Shown here: piece by piece, positions 35,266-45,085 of the stretch
Layout: each line of letters starts with the position of its first letter
Numbering within the stretch: the stretch's first letter is position 1
NCBI GenBank assembly: GCA_016711705.1
Contig: JADJSK010000002.1
Location: 801,987 to 865,986 of the forward strand
Direction of reading: 5' to 3'
From: Candidatus Brachybacter algidus
GTDB lineage: Bacteria; Bacteroidota; Bacteroidia; Chitinophagales; Saprospiraceae
Length of the DNA: 64,000 nucleotides
Made by a program: the position numbers and the translations under genes
The notes under the pieces: model-generated
What the model was told of the DNA's origin: nothing
The model's input: only the letters and a program-made list of their open reading frames with translations
Database searches by the model: none

Positions 35266-36840
35266 ATGAAATATAATTCTAAATATAACTTTCTATTTCT
35301 GATACTTTTGCTGGCATCTTGCAGCAAGGACTTCATCGACCGTCCATCAGAAAACGGCCCGACACTTGATGTTTATTACAACAATGCAGCAGAGGTCAAT
35401 GCGGCCACGGGTCTATTGTACAATACGATTTGGTTCGATTGGCAGGATAAGGCTTTCCATGCCATAGGTGAAGCACAAGGAGGTAATATGCTTACACCAA
35501 ATGGAGATGCTAACTACGGAAGCGGTGTTTACAACAACTTTAAAGTTCAATCATCTGACGTATTGGTAGCAGCCAGTTGGAAATCACTTTACAAAGTGGC
35601 AGGAAATGCAACAGTTTTAGTCAAAACTTTTGAAGAAAAAGCGTCGATCATTGGCGAGCAGCCTTATTTAACTCAGGGTATTGCTGAAGCAAGATTTTTG
35701 CGAGCAATAGCATATTTCTATATTACACGCACTTTCGGAGATGTTCCGATAGTAGAAGATCCTGTAGCTTTAGCAAAATCAGGCGACTATAGAGTTCCTC
35801 GTTACATTCAGTCTGATGTCATTCAGTTCATCATTAATGACTTGAAATTCGCAGAGGAGCATTTGTCTGAAGTGTCATATCAACCGGGTAGGGTCAATAA
35901 ATATTCTGCGAGTGGTTTGATGGCAAAGGCTTATTTATATGTGCAGGATTATGCAAATGCAAGGCTGAAAGCTCAGGAAGTAATCAATTCAGGTAAATTT
36001 GCCTTGTACGCTGATTATGGCAAAATGTTTACCTCATCTGCGGCTAATAACAATTCTGAATCATTATTTGCTTTACAATGGTCCGCAGCAGGAGGATATG
36101 CTATTGGCAATCCTATTCAAATATATGCAGGACCAAGTACTTTGTTGAAACCAGATTTCGATAGAGGTTATTCTTCCGTATTGCCTACATTAGACATTGT
36201 CAGAGCTTATGAAGATGGTGACAAAAGACGAGGCTGGTCTATAATGGAGCACGGTTATTCAAATCCGGATTGGAAAAACGTCAACTTTCCTGATGGCTTT
36301 TTGTATGATACTACTTATATGGATAGTAATGATGATGCCAAAAAAATTAAAAATGGATCTCGTTGTAATTCATTGAAATACATTGGAGGTACAGGTTCTA
36401 ATGGCGAATTGGTCAACGATGGTTTTTCTGACATTTGCACATATATTCTGCGATATTCAGATATATTGCTGATCTATGCCGAATCCATTCTTGGATCAGG
36501 TAATTCAACGACCGATGCACAGGCACTGGATGCTATGAATCAGGTCAGAGCAAGAGCAGGATTGGCCGGTGTCGCTGAAATAACTAAGGACAATATACTG
36601 CATGAAAGAAGAGTAGAATTTGCCTTCGAAGGCGATTATTGGTATGATGTTCAGCGACAAGGTTTTGATAGAGCTAAAGTAATTATTGCCGCTCAGGAAA
36701 GAGGCAACTATAATTATGATGGAACAGTAAATTCTATTCATGCATCTATTGTGTCACCTAGTCAATTATTTCTTCCTATTCCGTTGACTGAAGTTCAGGC
36801 CAATCCGAAACTTAACGAAGCTGCGGTTAAATATTATTAA
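35266..36840 (+). CDS. SusD/RagB-type surface glycan-binding lipoprotein
   Basis: 524 residues. The lipoprotein signal ends LLLASCSKDF. N-terminal TPR-type helices (AEARFLRAIAYFYITRTFGDVPIV) and the C-terminal RagB/SusD segment (DILLIYAESILGSGNSTTDAQALDAMNQVRARAGLA; HERRVEFAFEGDYWYDVQRQG; P-S-Q-L-F-L-P-I-P) are all present. It caps the SusC channel at the cell surface and delivers oligosaccharide. Intact and of normal length. Confidence 0.96.
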   Translation: MKYNSKYNFLFLILLLASCSKDFIDRPSENGPTLDVYYNNAAEVNAATGLLYNTIWFDWQDKAFHAIGEAQGGNMLTPNGDANYGSGVYNNFKVQSSDVLVAASWKSLYKVAGNATVLVKTFEEKASIIGEQPYLTQGIAEARFLRAIAYFYITRTFGDVPIVEDPVALAKSGDYRVPRYIQSDVIQFIINDLKFAEEHLSEVSYQPGRVNKYSASGLMAKAYLYVQDYANARLKAQEVINSGKFALYADYGKMFTSSAANNNSESLFALQWSAAGGYAIGNPIQIYAGPSTLLKPDFDRGYSSVLPTLDIVRAYEDGDKRRGWSIMEHGYSNPDWKNVNFPDGFLYDTTYMDSNDDAKKIKNGSRCNSLKYIGGTGSNGELVNDGFSDICTYILRYSDILLIYAESILGSGNSTTDAQALDAMNQVRARAGLAGVAEITKDNILHERRVEFAFEGDYWYDVQRQGFDRAKVIIAAQERGNYNYDGTVNSIHASIVSPSQLFLPIPLTEVQANPKLNEAAVKYY

Positions 36841-36863
36841 TTATTTTTTAAATAAATATAGAA

Positions 36864-37913
36864 ATGAAACATAAATTAAATAACATACTTTTCCTTCTGA
36901 TTGCAGGAATGTTGACTATGTTGACTTCGTGCAGCAAGGATGATTTAGGAACTCCTACGTTGTCCAGTATTAGTCCGGGCACTGGCCCGGGTGGTATGCT
37001 TGTGACGCTTCAGGGGTCAAATCTTTCTTCAATAAGGACTATTGTATTTGATGGAAATAATGCACCTGCCGGTTTTAATCCTAATTTTAATACCGATGAT
37101 GCCATACTTTTCAGAGTGCCTGATACCGCTAGTGGAGGAGCTCAGAATATTATTTTAACAAATATTGATGGCAGTATTTTGACAGTGCCTTTCAATGTGG
37201 TTGCATTTCCAAATGTGAAAACAAGTTCAAACTACGATTTTCAAGAAGGTGACCAAATTTCCTTTACAGGTATTAACCTTGAAGGTGTTGATGCCGTTAA
37301 ATTTGAAGCTACAAATGAACCGATTGAAATCGTATCTAAAACTAGTAAATCCCTAATTGTTAAAATGCCGGCGACTGCCTTAACGAGATCAAAACTTGTG
37401 ATATCAAATTCTTCCGGAACCACGACGACAGCTGATGAATACATCAACATAGATCAGGCATTTCAGATTTTTACAGATGATTATCAGAATGGTTTCGCAG
37501 ATGGTTCATGGGGTGATGCCGGCATGAGGACTGAATCTGAGCATAAGACAGGTATTGCTTCTGCGAGTAAGAAATACGCACAAGGCAACTGGCATTTGAT
37601 CAATTTTGTAAGGTGGGGAAATCCTGTTGAAAAAAATACCGAGTGGAAATTCCTTGTAGCGTGGGTTAAGGGTGGTTCCCTTGATTATGATCTTTATTTC
37701 GGCAGTGATAAGTCTGAAGGAGGTTTTGGTAGCTTTAATGAAGGGAATAAAATCACAGTAAAAGCGAATGTCTGGAATTACTACAAAATACCAATGGATA
37801 AACTTGACTTCTGGAAAGGAGGTGGTGGATTCGAACAATTTGGGATAAGGATCCAAGGTCCTGACGCTCAGGATGAAACATTTTATTTTGACGATGTGAT
37901 GTTTGTAAAATAA
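36864..37913 (+). CDS. Surface glycan-binding lipoprotein with IPT/TIG domains
   Basis: 349 residues. The lipobox is TMLTSC. Residues about 30-110 form one IPT/TIG fold (PTLSSISPGTGPGGMLVTLQGSNL) and 115-190 a second (DFQEGDQISFTGINLEGVD). The C-terminal 155 residues are a separate beta-rich domain with aromatic residues (WHLINFVRWGN, WNYYKIPMDKLDFWKGGGGFEQFG), a plausible glycan-binding module. It occupies the SusE/SGBP position after SusD. The binding specificity is inferred from context. Confidence 0.85.
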   Translation: MKHKLNNILFLLIAGMLTMLTSCSKDDLGTPTLSSISPGTGPGGMLVTLQGSNLSSIRTIVFDGNNAPAGFNPNFNTDDAILFRVPDTASGGAQNIILTNIDGSILTVPFNVVAFPNVKTSSNYDFQEGDQISFTGINLEGVDAVKFEATNEPIEIVSKTSKSLIVKMPATALTRSKLVISNSSGTTTTADEYINIDQAFQIFTDDYQNGFADGSWGDAGMRTESEHKTGIASASKKYAQGNWHLINFVRWGNPVEKNTEWKFLVAWVKGGSLDYDLYFGSDKSEGGFGSFNEGNKITVKANVWNYYKIPMDKLDFWKGGGGFEQFGIRIQGPDAQDETFYFDDVMFVK

Positions 37914-37945
37914 TATGTTTCATTTTAATTAACTATTTGCTTTTA

Positions 37946-38011
37946 GGGTTGCAAAAGTGTACGTTTTAATTATTCTTTTGCAATAAATTTTATAATTGCA
38001 ACCCCTTTTTT
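37946..38011 (+). terminator. Terminator with alternative pairing between the binding-protein and mannanase genes
   Basis: GGGTTGCAA (37946-37954) pairs with TTGCAACCC (37996-38004) directly before a T6 tract (38006-38011). The competing stem TTGCAAAAG (37949-37957) with CTTTTGCAA (37975-37983) shares bases with the first, so only one can form at a time. A third possibility is TTGCAAT with ATTGCAA inside the second half. This may be a partial terminator lowering enzyme expression relative to SusCD, or an attenuator. Confidence 0.65.
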
Positions 38012-38119
38012 ATCTAATTATTTCTATTAATTATGACTTATTTAATTAATGGAAATAATTTTTTTTGATGTTTAATTAATTTATAAATAGTAATTGTTAA
38101 TCCCGAAAACCCAGCAAAG

Positions 38120-39412
38120 ATGTACTTAAGGCATAATATAATTCTTAGTTTATTTATTTCGATTGTTGTAATTAGTTGTAGCAAAGATCAGGATGATTTT
38201 GTGAAAATAAATAAAACTAATTTTGAGATAAATGGAAAGGACTATACTTATATAGGGACTAATTATTGGTATGGGCCATCCTTGTATTTTCAAAAAGATG
38301 AACAACGAGGAATAAAGCGTCTAAGCTCTGAACTGGATTTTTTGGTTTCAAAAGGAATAAAAAATCTGCGAATAGTTGCTGCAGTCGAAGGTGAAGGTTT
38401 GTTGCAAGGTGTCCCCAGGGTCGGCCCTGTATATCAATCAGCTCCTGGTGTTTTCCAGGCGGACAATTTAAAAGGTCTTGACCTTTTATTGTCTGAAATG
38501 TCAAAACGTAAAATGAAAGCAGTTCTCTTTTTCAGTAATAACTGGGATTGGAGTGGAGGGTTTTTACAATACTTGCGTTGGAATAATCAAGTTACGGAGG
38601 AAGATTTTCAAGCAAAATTGAGCTGGGATAGCCTTCGGGATGTTGTTAGTAAATTTTATTCTTGCGCTCCCTGCAAGGAACAATATCTTGATCAAGTCCT
38701 CAGCATTATCAATCGAAAGAATACTGTCACTGGTCAAATTTATAAAGACGACGGCACGATTATGGCGTGGCAACTGGCCAATGAACCACGTCCAATGCGG
38801 CCAGCAGCACTGGCGGATTATATTAAATGGATAAGTGATGTGGCAGCTGAAATTAAGAAGATTGATTCGAAACATTTAGTAACTATTGGCGTAGAAGGTG
38901 AAATAGGGACTGAAAACATCGAAACTTTCAAGAAAATTCATAGTGATAAAAATATCGATTATGCGACCATCCATATCTGGCCTCGCAACTGGTCATGGTA
39001 TAAAGAACTGCATGATGAGGGACAATTCGCACAAGTACTTGAACTCACCAAATCTTATATTGACAGTCATTCTGATGTAATGAAAGAATTAGGTAAGCCC
39101 TTAGTCCTTGAAGAGTTTGGATATCCAAGAGATAATAATTCTTTTTCACCGGATGAAAAGACATCCATAAGAGATAAATTCTATGGTGAGATTCTGAATA
39201 AATGGAATAATGGAATAAAAGATAAAAGTCCACTAAGAGGAATTAATTTTTGGGCATTTGGCGGTCAGGCCAGACCAATTAAAAATCAAAATTTTTGGAA
39301 AGAAGGTGATGACTACATGGGAGATCCTCCTATGGAAGAGCAAGGCCTATATTCAGTTTTCGACTCCGATACTTCCACTTGGAATGTCATCACAAAATAT
39401 CAAATTAAATAG
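38120..39412 (+). CDS. GH5 endo-beta-1,4-mannanase (lipoprotein)
   Basis: 430 residues with a lipobox ending VVISCSKD, so probably surface-anchored. A (beta/alpha)8 GH5 fold of the subfamily-7 mannanase kind: GTNYWYGPSLY near the start, MAWQLANEPRPM with the acid/base Glu (about residue 222), THIWPRNWSWY, and PLVLEEFGYPRD with the nucleophile Glu (331 or 332). It cuts internal beta-1,4-mannosidic bonds and would release oligosaccharides for the SusCD pair. First enzyme gene after the terminator-like structure; 2 bp from the GH26 gene. Confidence 0.92.
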   Translation: MYLRHNIILSLFISIVVISCSKDQDDFVKINKTNFEINGKDYTYIGTNYWYGPSLYFQKDEQRGIKRLSSELDFLVSKGIKNLRIVAAVEGEGLLQGVPRVGPVYQSAPGVFQADNLKGLDLLLSEMSKRKMKAVLFFSNNWDWSGGFLQYLRWNNQVTEEDFQAKLSWDSLRDVVSKFYSCAPCKEQYLDQVLSIINRKNTVTGQIYKDDGTIMAWQLANEPRPMRPAALADYIKWISDVAAEIKKIDSKHLVTIGVEGEIGTENIETFKKIHSDKNIDYATIHIWPRNWSWYKELHDEGQFAQVLELTKSYIDSHSDVMKELGKPLVLEEFGYPRDNNSFSPDEKTSIRDKFYGEILNKWNNGIKDKSPLRGINFWAFGGQARPIKNQNFWKEGDDYMGDPPMEEQGLYSVFDSDTSTWNVITKYQIK

Positions 39413-39414
39413 AA

Positions 39415-40560
39415 ATGATCTTCCGTTGCATCATTTTAATGGCTTATTTATTGAATTGTGAAATTTGTTTTTCACAAAGCAAGACATTTGAATTAATTGA
39501 CAAAAACCCTACAAAAGAAACAAAAGCATTATACAATAATCTACAAAATATTTCAAAAAAAGGATACATCATCGGCCATCAGGACGACCTGGCATATGGT
39601 GTCAACTGGCGCTATGAAGAGGGTAGGAGTGATATAAAAGATGCAGTGGGTGACTATCCGGGACTCTATGGATGGGATCTTGCCGGCCTAGAACTAGATA
39701 GCAAAAAAGACATCAATGGCATTCCTTTCGAAAAGATCCAAGCTTACGTCAGGCAAGGATATGATCGAGGCGGAGTGATCACTTTTTCATGGCATATGGT
39801 CAATCCTGTGACTGATCTTCATTCATGGGATACTGCAACTTTGAGTTTAAAGAAAATGCTACCTGGTGGCCCTTTCCATGAAAAATATAAGACATATCTC
39901 GATAAAGCAGCTACTTTTTTGTCCACATTAAAAGGTCCAAAAGGTGAAATGATCCCAGTAATATTTCGACCATTTCACGAACTCACAGGCAATTGGTTTT
40001 GGTGGTGCAAGCATGCCAATACTAAAGAAGATTTTATTCAGTTATGGAGATTTACAGTGGATTATCTGAAGAATGAAAAGGATTTGCATAATCTGATATA
40101 CTGTTACAATGTTGCAGATTATGACGATGAAACTGGCCTGATAGAATACTATCCAGGCGATGAATATGCTGATATTATCAGTTTCGATCTTTATCAGAAA
40201 GATGGGATTACAAGTGAGGACTTTGTCGAAATATGCAGGAATCGGTTTGCCATTATGAACCAAGTAGCTGGCGCACATCAAAAACTGACTGCAATGGCGG
40301 AAGCGGGTTATGAAGCTATTCCGCAAGCAGATTGGTGGACTAAAGTACTTGATAATATCATGTCTGGAAGTAATGTCTCCTATGTCCTCTTGTGGAGAAA
40401 TCATGGCTTAGTGAAAGAAACAGGCCATATGCATTATTATGCACCATATCGTGAACAGGTTTCAGCAGCAGATTTTCAGAAATTATATGACAAAAAAGAA
40501 TCCTTTTTTGAATCTGAATTGAAACACTTTCAACTTTATCAACCAATGAAGAAGAGATGA
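39415..40560 (+). CDS. GH26 beta-mannanase
   Basis: 381 residues with an N-terminal signal (IILMAYLLNCEICFSQS), so periplasmic or membrane-attached. GH26 landmarks are YIIGHQDDLAYGVNW, GVITFSWHMVNP, the acid/base Glu in IFRPFHELTGNWFWW (residue 189), and the nucleophile Glu in TAMAEAGYE (residue 296). Likely converts imported manno-oligosaccharides to mannobiose, as GH26 enzymes do in comparable Bacteroides loci. Its stop overlaps the start of the symporter gene by 4 bp (ATGA). Confidence 0.94.
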   Translation: MIFRCIILMAYLLNCEICFSQSKTFELIDKNPTKETKALYNNLQNISKKGYIIGHQDDLAYGVNWRYEEGRSDIKDAVGDYPGLYGWDLAGLELDSKKDINGIPFEKIQAYVRQGYDRGGVITFSWHMVNPVTDLHSWDTATLSLKKMLPGGPFHEKYKTYLDKAATFLSTLKGPKGEMIPVIFRPFHELTGNWFWWCKHANTKEDFIQLWRFTVDYLKNEKDLHNLIYCYNVADYDDETGLIEYYPGDEYADIISFDLYQKDGITSEDFVEICRNRFAIMNQVAGAHQKLTAMAEAGYEAIPQADWWTKVLDNIMSGSNVSYVLLWRNHGLVKETGHMHYYAPYREQVSAADFQKLYDKKESFFESELKHFQLYQPMKKR

Positions 40561-42392
40561 AATTAAGTTGGATCGATATTTCAATGGTTTTAATCTATCT
40601 GGTCGGTATGGTCTGCCTCGGTTGGTACTATCGTCTGAAGGCGAGAGAGAGCAAAGATTCCTACCTCATGGGCAAAAAGAAACTGCCCTGGTACATGCTG
40701 GGACTTAGTGATGCCAGTGATATGTTTGACATAAGTGGCACGATGTGGATGGTTTCTCTTTGTTTCGTTTATGGATTAAAAAGTGTTTGGATCCCTTGGT
40801 TATGGCCTGTTTTTAATCAGATATTTTTGATGATGTTTCTAAGTAAATGGCTCAGAAGATCGAATGCTAATACCGGAGCAGAATGGCTTGTGACCAGATT
40901 TGGACGCATAGGTAAGGGGATAGTCGGCTCACATGCGGTGGTCGTAGCCTTTGCATTAATAAGTTGTCTGGGGTTCCTCGCTTATGGTTTTATCGGATTG
41001 GGCAAATTTATCGAGATTTTCATTCCATGGGATATCGTTAGCCCCTACATTCCTTTTAATATTCCGGCTCCATATGTCGCCCATTTCTATGGAATTATTT
41101 TCACCTTATTTGCCACTTTTTATTCAGTGATTGGTGGGTTGCATAGCATCGTCATGGGTGATGTGATCAAATATATCATCATGACTGCGGCTTGCTTGTC
41201 TATCGGATACATCGCTATGACTCATTTGCATGATGGAGTAAACGCGCTCAATGTGCCTTTAGACTGGGCAAATCCTTTCTTTGGAAAAGACCTGAACCTG
41301 GATTGGTCTAATATTATTCCACAGGTGAATCAAAAAATAAAGGATGACAATTTCGGTCTTTTTAGCATCTTTTTTATGATGATGTTATTCAAAGGCGTCT
41401 TTGCAAGTTTGGCAGGTCCTGCACCCAATTATGATATGCAAAAAATACTATCTACCAGATCTCCAAAAGAAGCCAGTAAGATGACAGGTTTTGTATCGAT
41501 CGTATTGCTACCGGTGCGATATACGATGGTCACCGGGCTAACTGTTCTGGGGCTCTTGTATTTTGATAAAATCAACGTCGCTGACGCAGCCGGCAAAATG
41601 GACTTCGAAAAAGTACTTCCAGCTGTGGTGAATCAATTTCTTCCTGTCGGAATTCTTGGTTTGGTTTTTACAGGATTACTTGGTGCTTTTATGGGTACTT
41701 TCTCAGGAACGCTCAATGCTGCTCAGGCATACATCGTCAACGATATTTATCTGAAATATTTCAAAAAAGATGCTTCTACCAATCAGATAATGCGAATGAA
41801 TTATTTGTCCGGAGTCGTGGTCGTATTATTGGGTATAATACTTGGTTTTTTTGCCAAAGATGTCAACAGCATTCTTCAATGGATCGTAGGAGCCTTATAC
41901 GGCGGCTATATCGCCTCGAATATGTTTAAATGGTATTGGTGGAGATTTAATGCAAACGGTTTTTTCTGGGGTATGGCAAGTGGTATCGCTGCAGCATTGT
42001 GCTTCCCACTTATTTTCCCTGATACTTTGCCTTTATACGTTTGGCCTTTATTGTTTCTAATATCTGTGATTGGAGCAGTTGTGGGCACTTATACAGCTCC
42101 GCCGGTCGAAAAGGAAACACTTATAAGTTTTTATAAAACAGTCAAACCTTGGGGTTTTTGGCGACCTGTGCACTCCATGGTCATGGAGGAAGATCCTGAA
42201 TTTGTACCCAATAAAAGATTCAAACTGGATATGTTCAATGTCGTTTTGGGCATAATTGTCCAATGCTGTTTAACATTACTGCCTATGTACATCATATTAT
42301 GGATGAAGTTACCTCTACTTATGGTTATCATTTTGATTGCAATTATTTCCGTCATTTTGAAACGCACATGGTGGAATAAATTAGAAGATTAA
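40557..42392 (+). CDS. Sodium:solute symporter (SSS family), probable mannobiose importer
   Basis: 611 residues with about 13-14 transmembrane helices. SSS features include a short periplasmic start, WYYRLKARESKDSYLMGKKKLPWYMLGLSDASDMFDISGT (core helix 1 and substrate region) and GLLGAFMGTFSGTLNAAQAYIVNDIYLKYF. Translationally coupled to GH26. Placement between a periplasmic mannanase and two cytoplasmic mannobiose enzymes suggests that it carries mannobiose across the inner membrane. Similar symporters sit in the B. fragilis epimerase/phosphorylase locus. Substrate inferred. Confidence 0.9.
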   Translation: MKLSWIDISMVLIYLVGMVCLGWYYRLKARESKDSYLMGKKKLPWYMLGLSDASDMFDISGTMWMVSLCFVYGLKSVWIPWLWPVFNQIFLMMFLSKWLRRSNANTGAEWLVTRFGRIGKGIVGSHAVVVAFALISCLGFLAYGFIGLGKFIEIFIPWDIVSPYIPFNIPAPYVAHFYGIIFTLFATFYSVIGGLHSIVMGDVIKYIIMTAACLSIGYIAMTHLHDGVNALNVPLDWANPFFGKDLNLDWSNIIPQVNQKIKDDNFGLFSIFFMMMLFKGVFASLAGPAPNYDMQKILSTRSPKEASKMTGFVSIVLLPVRYTMVTGLTVLGLLYFDKINVADAAGKMDFEKVLPAVVNQFLPVGILGLVFTGLLGAFMGTFSGTLNAAQAYIVNDIYLKYFKKDASTNQIMRMNYLSGVVVVLLGIILGFFAKDVNSILQWIVGALYGGYIASNMFKWYWWRFNANGFFWGMASGIAAALCFPLIFPDTLPLYVWPLLFLISVIGAVVGTYTAPPVEKETLISFYKTVKPWGFWRPVHSMVMEEDPEFVPNKRFKLDMFNVVLGIIVQCCLTLLPMYIILWMKLPLLMVIILIAIISVILKRTWWNKLED

Positions 42393-42405
42393 TAATTTAA
42401 ATATT

Positions 42406-43653
42406 ATGAAAAATAAAGAATTTCAGGATAGATTGGTTGCTCTTCAGGAACGTTATGAAAAGTTGATTAATAGAAATAATGAAAGAGCTGAGATTGGAAA
42501 TGGCATTTTCAACAGATTTAAATACCCGGTATTAACTTCGGAACATACACCTCTTCATTGGAAGTATGATCTTAATCCGATGACAAATCCATTTCTAATG
42601 GAGAGAATTGGTGTAAATGCTGTATTTAATGCCGGCGCAATTAAATTCAACGGAAAATATGTCATGGTGGCGAGAGTAGAAGGAAATGACAGAAAATCTT
42701 TTTTTGCAATTGCCGAAAGCCCTAATGGCATTGATAAATTTGAGTTCTGGAATCGACCGATTTCAATCCCGGAATCAGATGTTCCTGATGCCAATATTTA
42801 TGACATGCGACTCATCGAACATGAAGATGGATGGATATATGGTGTTTTTTGCACTGAAAGAAGGAAAACTGATGTTCCACCATCTGATACTTCATCTGCT
42901 GTGGCTCAATGTGGTATCGTGCGCACTAAAGACCTTGTAGAGTGGGAGAGATTAGAAGACTTGACTACTTCTTCTTCCCAACAGCGAAATGTTGTTTTGC
43001 ATCCTGAATTTGTAAATGGTAAATACGCCTTTTATACCCGCCCGCAGGATGGTTTTATAGATCCTGGCTCCGGTGGTGGTATAGCCTTTGGATTATCTGA
43101 AAAAATAAATCCTGCTATTGTTGTGGACCAAAAAGTCGTTGATAGTAGAATTTATCATACGATCAATGAGGCAAAAAATGGGTTGGGTCCGGGACCAATT
43201 AAGACAGAGAAAGGTTGGTTGCATCTGGCGCATGGCGTTCGAAATACAGCAGCCGGACTTAGATACGTGTTATATCTCTTTATGACAGATCTACAAGACC
43301 TTTCTAAAATAATTCATAAACCAGGTGGATATTTCATGGCACCTGAGGGGGATGAAAGGGTAGGAGATGTGAGTAACGTATTATTTAGCAGTGGTTGGAT
43401 ATCCGATGATGATGGAAGTGTTTACATTTATTACGCTTCTTCTGATTCGAGAATGCATGTGGCGACTTCAACTATAGAGAGATTGTGTGATTATGTAATA
43501 AATACACCTGAAGATAAATTCTCTTCCAAGGAATCTGTTTTATCAATTAACGCACTTATCGATGCCAATGAACTCTATTTGGATGAGAAAAACGAAGCAG
43601 TAAATGATTCAATTAAAGTTCCGGTCGGCGAATTTGTTTCTTCTAAAGAATAA
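42406..43653 (+). CDS. GH130 4-O-beta-D-mannosyl-D-glucose phosphorylase
   Basis: 415 residues, no signal peptide, cytoplasmic. GH130 five-blade propeller signatures include NAGAIKFNGKYVMVARVEGNDRKSFFAIAESPNG, DANIYDMRL with the likely general-acid Asp (about 133) and GPGPIKTEKGWLHLAHGV. The long N-terminal helix (EFQDRLVALQERYEKLI) and overall length are those of subfamily 1, which cleaves mannosyl-glucose with phosphate to mannose-1-phosphate and glucose. Adjacent AGE-family epimerase supplies the substrate. Subfamily call is by pattern, not by alignment. Confidence 0.9.
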   Translation: MKNKEFQDRLVALQERYEKLINRNNERAEIGNGIFNRFKYPVLTSEHTPLHWKYDLNPMTNPFLMERIGVNAVFNAGAIKFNGKYVMVARVEGNDRKSFFAIAESPNGIDKFEFWNRPISIPESDVPDANIYDMRLIEHEDGWIYGVFCTERRKTDVPPSDTSSAVAQCGIVRTKDLVEWERLEDLTTSSSQQRNVVLHPEFVNGKYAFYTRPQDGFIDPGSGGGIAFGLSEKINPAIVVDQKVVDSRIYHTINEAKNGLGPGPIKTEKGWLHLAHGVRNTAAGLRYVLYLFMTDLQDLSKIIHKPGGYFMAPEGDERVGDVSNVLFSSGWISDDDGSVYIYYASSDSRMHVATSTIERLCDYVINTPEDKFSSKESVLSINALIDANELYLDEKNEAVNDSIKVPVGEFVSSKE

Positions 43654-43867
43654 TTAGAATTAAATATGTTAGATTTTAGAAGCTTGTCCGACAAAGGTAT
43701 AGCGAAGGCGGGGTAGATGTTAGATGGTGTTCCTTCAAAAAATTGAACCTTTTGACTTCTAAATCAATAAAAAGTTTTTATGAATCAGTTTACAAACGAC
43801 CATCTACCTTCTAAAATCAGCCATCTACCTTTGTTTATTAACTGGCAAAACTTAAATAATTCAACTT
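43654..43867. other. Spacer with heptads and small inserted motifs
   Basis: 214 bp inside the PUL, the second longest gap in it. It carries ATCTAAC/ATCTACC-type repeats (43664-43720, 43797-43835) and the phrase GCTTGTCCGACAAAGG (43681-43696). AT-rich otherwise. No terminator was recognised. Confidence 0.5.
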
Positions 43868-45085
43868 TTGTTACAAATTAATTTAATTCTATTGAATATT
43901 TTATCAGAAGAATTTGAGGCGGAATTAGATAATATTTTGAGTTTCTGGGAACAAAACTCAGTTGACGAAATAAATGGGGGATTTATTGGGCAAATCGATG
44001 AGAATAATGTCAGGAATTATGAGGCCAGTAAAGGGCTTATCTTGAATGCGCGGATTTTATGGACTTTTTCTGCGGCATACAAGCAAACCAAAAATCAAAC
44101 CCATTTTGAACTGGCACAAAGAGCTTACCAATATTTAATTACCTATTTTTATGACAAATTAAATAAAGGTTTCTATTGGTTATTAAGTCCTGATGGGAAA
44201 GTAATTGACGGTAAAAAACACATTTATTCTCAAACATTTGTGATCTATGGATTGAGCGAATATTATACCATTTCGCATGATCAAAATGCATTAGATTTAG
44301 CGATAGAAATATATCATCTGATCGTAGAAAAGAGCAAAGATCTTGTCAATGGTGGTTATACAGAGGCTTTTTCTGCCGATTGGAAAGAACTATCAGACTT
44401 GCGGTTGAGCGATAAAGATGTCAACGTTCAGAAAACTATGAATACCCATTTGCACATCGTTGAGGCTTTCGCCAATTTATATGAATCCTGGGCTGATGAA
44501 GAGTTGAAAAGCGAAATTATATCAATTCTATATTTAATTAATGAAAAATTTATAGACCATAAATCCGGACATTTAAAGTTATTTTTTGATAATAAATGGC
44601 AGGATCATACGGATGTAATTTCCTATGGTCATGATGTGGAAGCCTCATGGTTGTTGCTTAGGTGCGCCGAAATAGTTGAGGATGATAAATTGATTGAAGT
44701 ATACAAGGAGGTTGCAATTAAATTAATGGACTCCTCCATTTCTGCCATTGATGCGGATGGTGGACTCTGGTATGAAAAAGAAATTAATTCAGGAGCATTC
44801 GTCAAGGAAAAACATTGGTGGCCACAGTCAGAGTTTGTTATTGGTGCCATGAATGCGTATCAATTAACTTCAGATAATAAATATTTAAATTATTGTAAAA
44901 ATAATTGGACATTTATCAAAGAAAAAATGATCAACCCAACAGGGGAATGGTTTTGGGGAATAGGCGAAGACTATCTTCCGATGGCGAATCAGGATAAAGC
45001 AGGCTTTTGGAAATGCCCTTACCATAATGCCAGAATGTGCCTGGAATTAATTAATAGATTAAAAAGCAAAGAAATAACTATATGA
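43868..45085 (+). CDS. AGE-family epimerase (cellobiose/mannobiose 2-epimerase)
   Basis: 405 residues, an (alpha/alpha)6 barrel, cytoplasmic. Catalytic and binding features are NGGFIGQIDENN, NARILWTFSAAY, MNTHLHIVEAFANLYE, ISYGHDVEASWLLLRCAE, KHWWPQSEFVIGAMNAY and a closing GFWKCPYHNARMC. The conserved His residues of the epimerase (in NTHLH, GHD and CPYH) are all present. Converts beta-1,4-mannobiose to mannosyl-glucose for the phosphorylase. No ATG: start is TTG at 43868 or a TTG a few codons later. Overlaps the GH3 start by 4 bp. Confidence 0.9.
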   Translation: MLQINLILLNILSEEFEAELDNILSFWEQNSVDEINGGFIGQIDENNVRNYEASKGLILNARILWTFSAAYKQTKNQTHFELAQRAYQYLITYFYDKLNKGFYWLLSPDGKVIDGKKHIYSQTFVIYGLSEYYTISHDQNALDLAIEIYHLIVEKSKDLVNGGYTEAFSADWKELSDLRLSDKDVNVQKTMNTHLHIVEAFANLYESWADEELKSEIISILYLINEKFIDHKSGHLKLFFDNKWQDHTDVISYGHDVEASWLLLRCAEIVEDDKLIEVYKEVAIKLMDSSISAIDADGGLWYEKEINSGAFVKEKHWWPQSEFVIGAMNAYQLTSDNKYLNYCKNNWTFIKEKMINPTGEWFWGIGEDYLPMANQDKAGFWKCPYHNARMCLELINRLKSKEITI

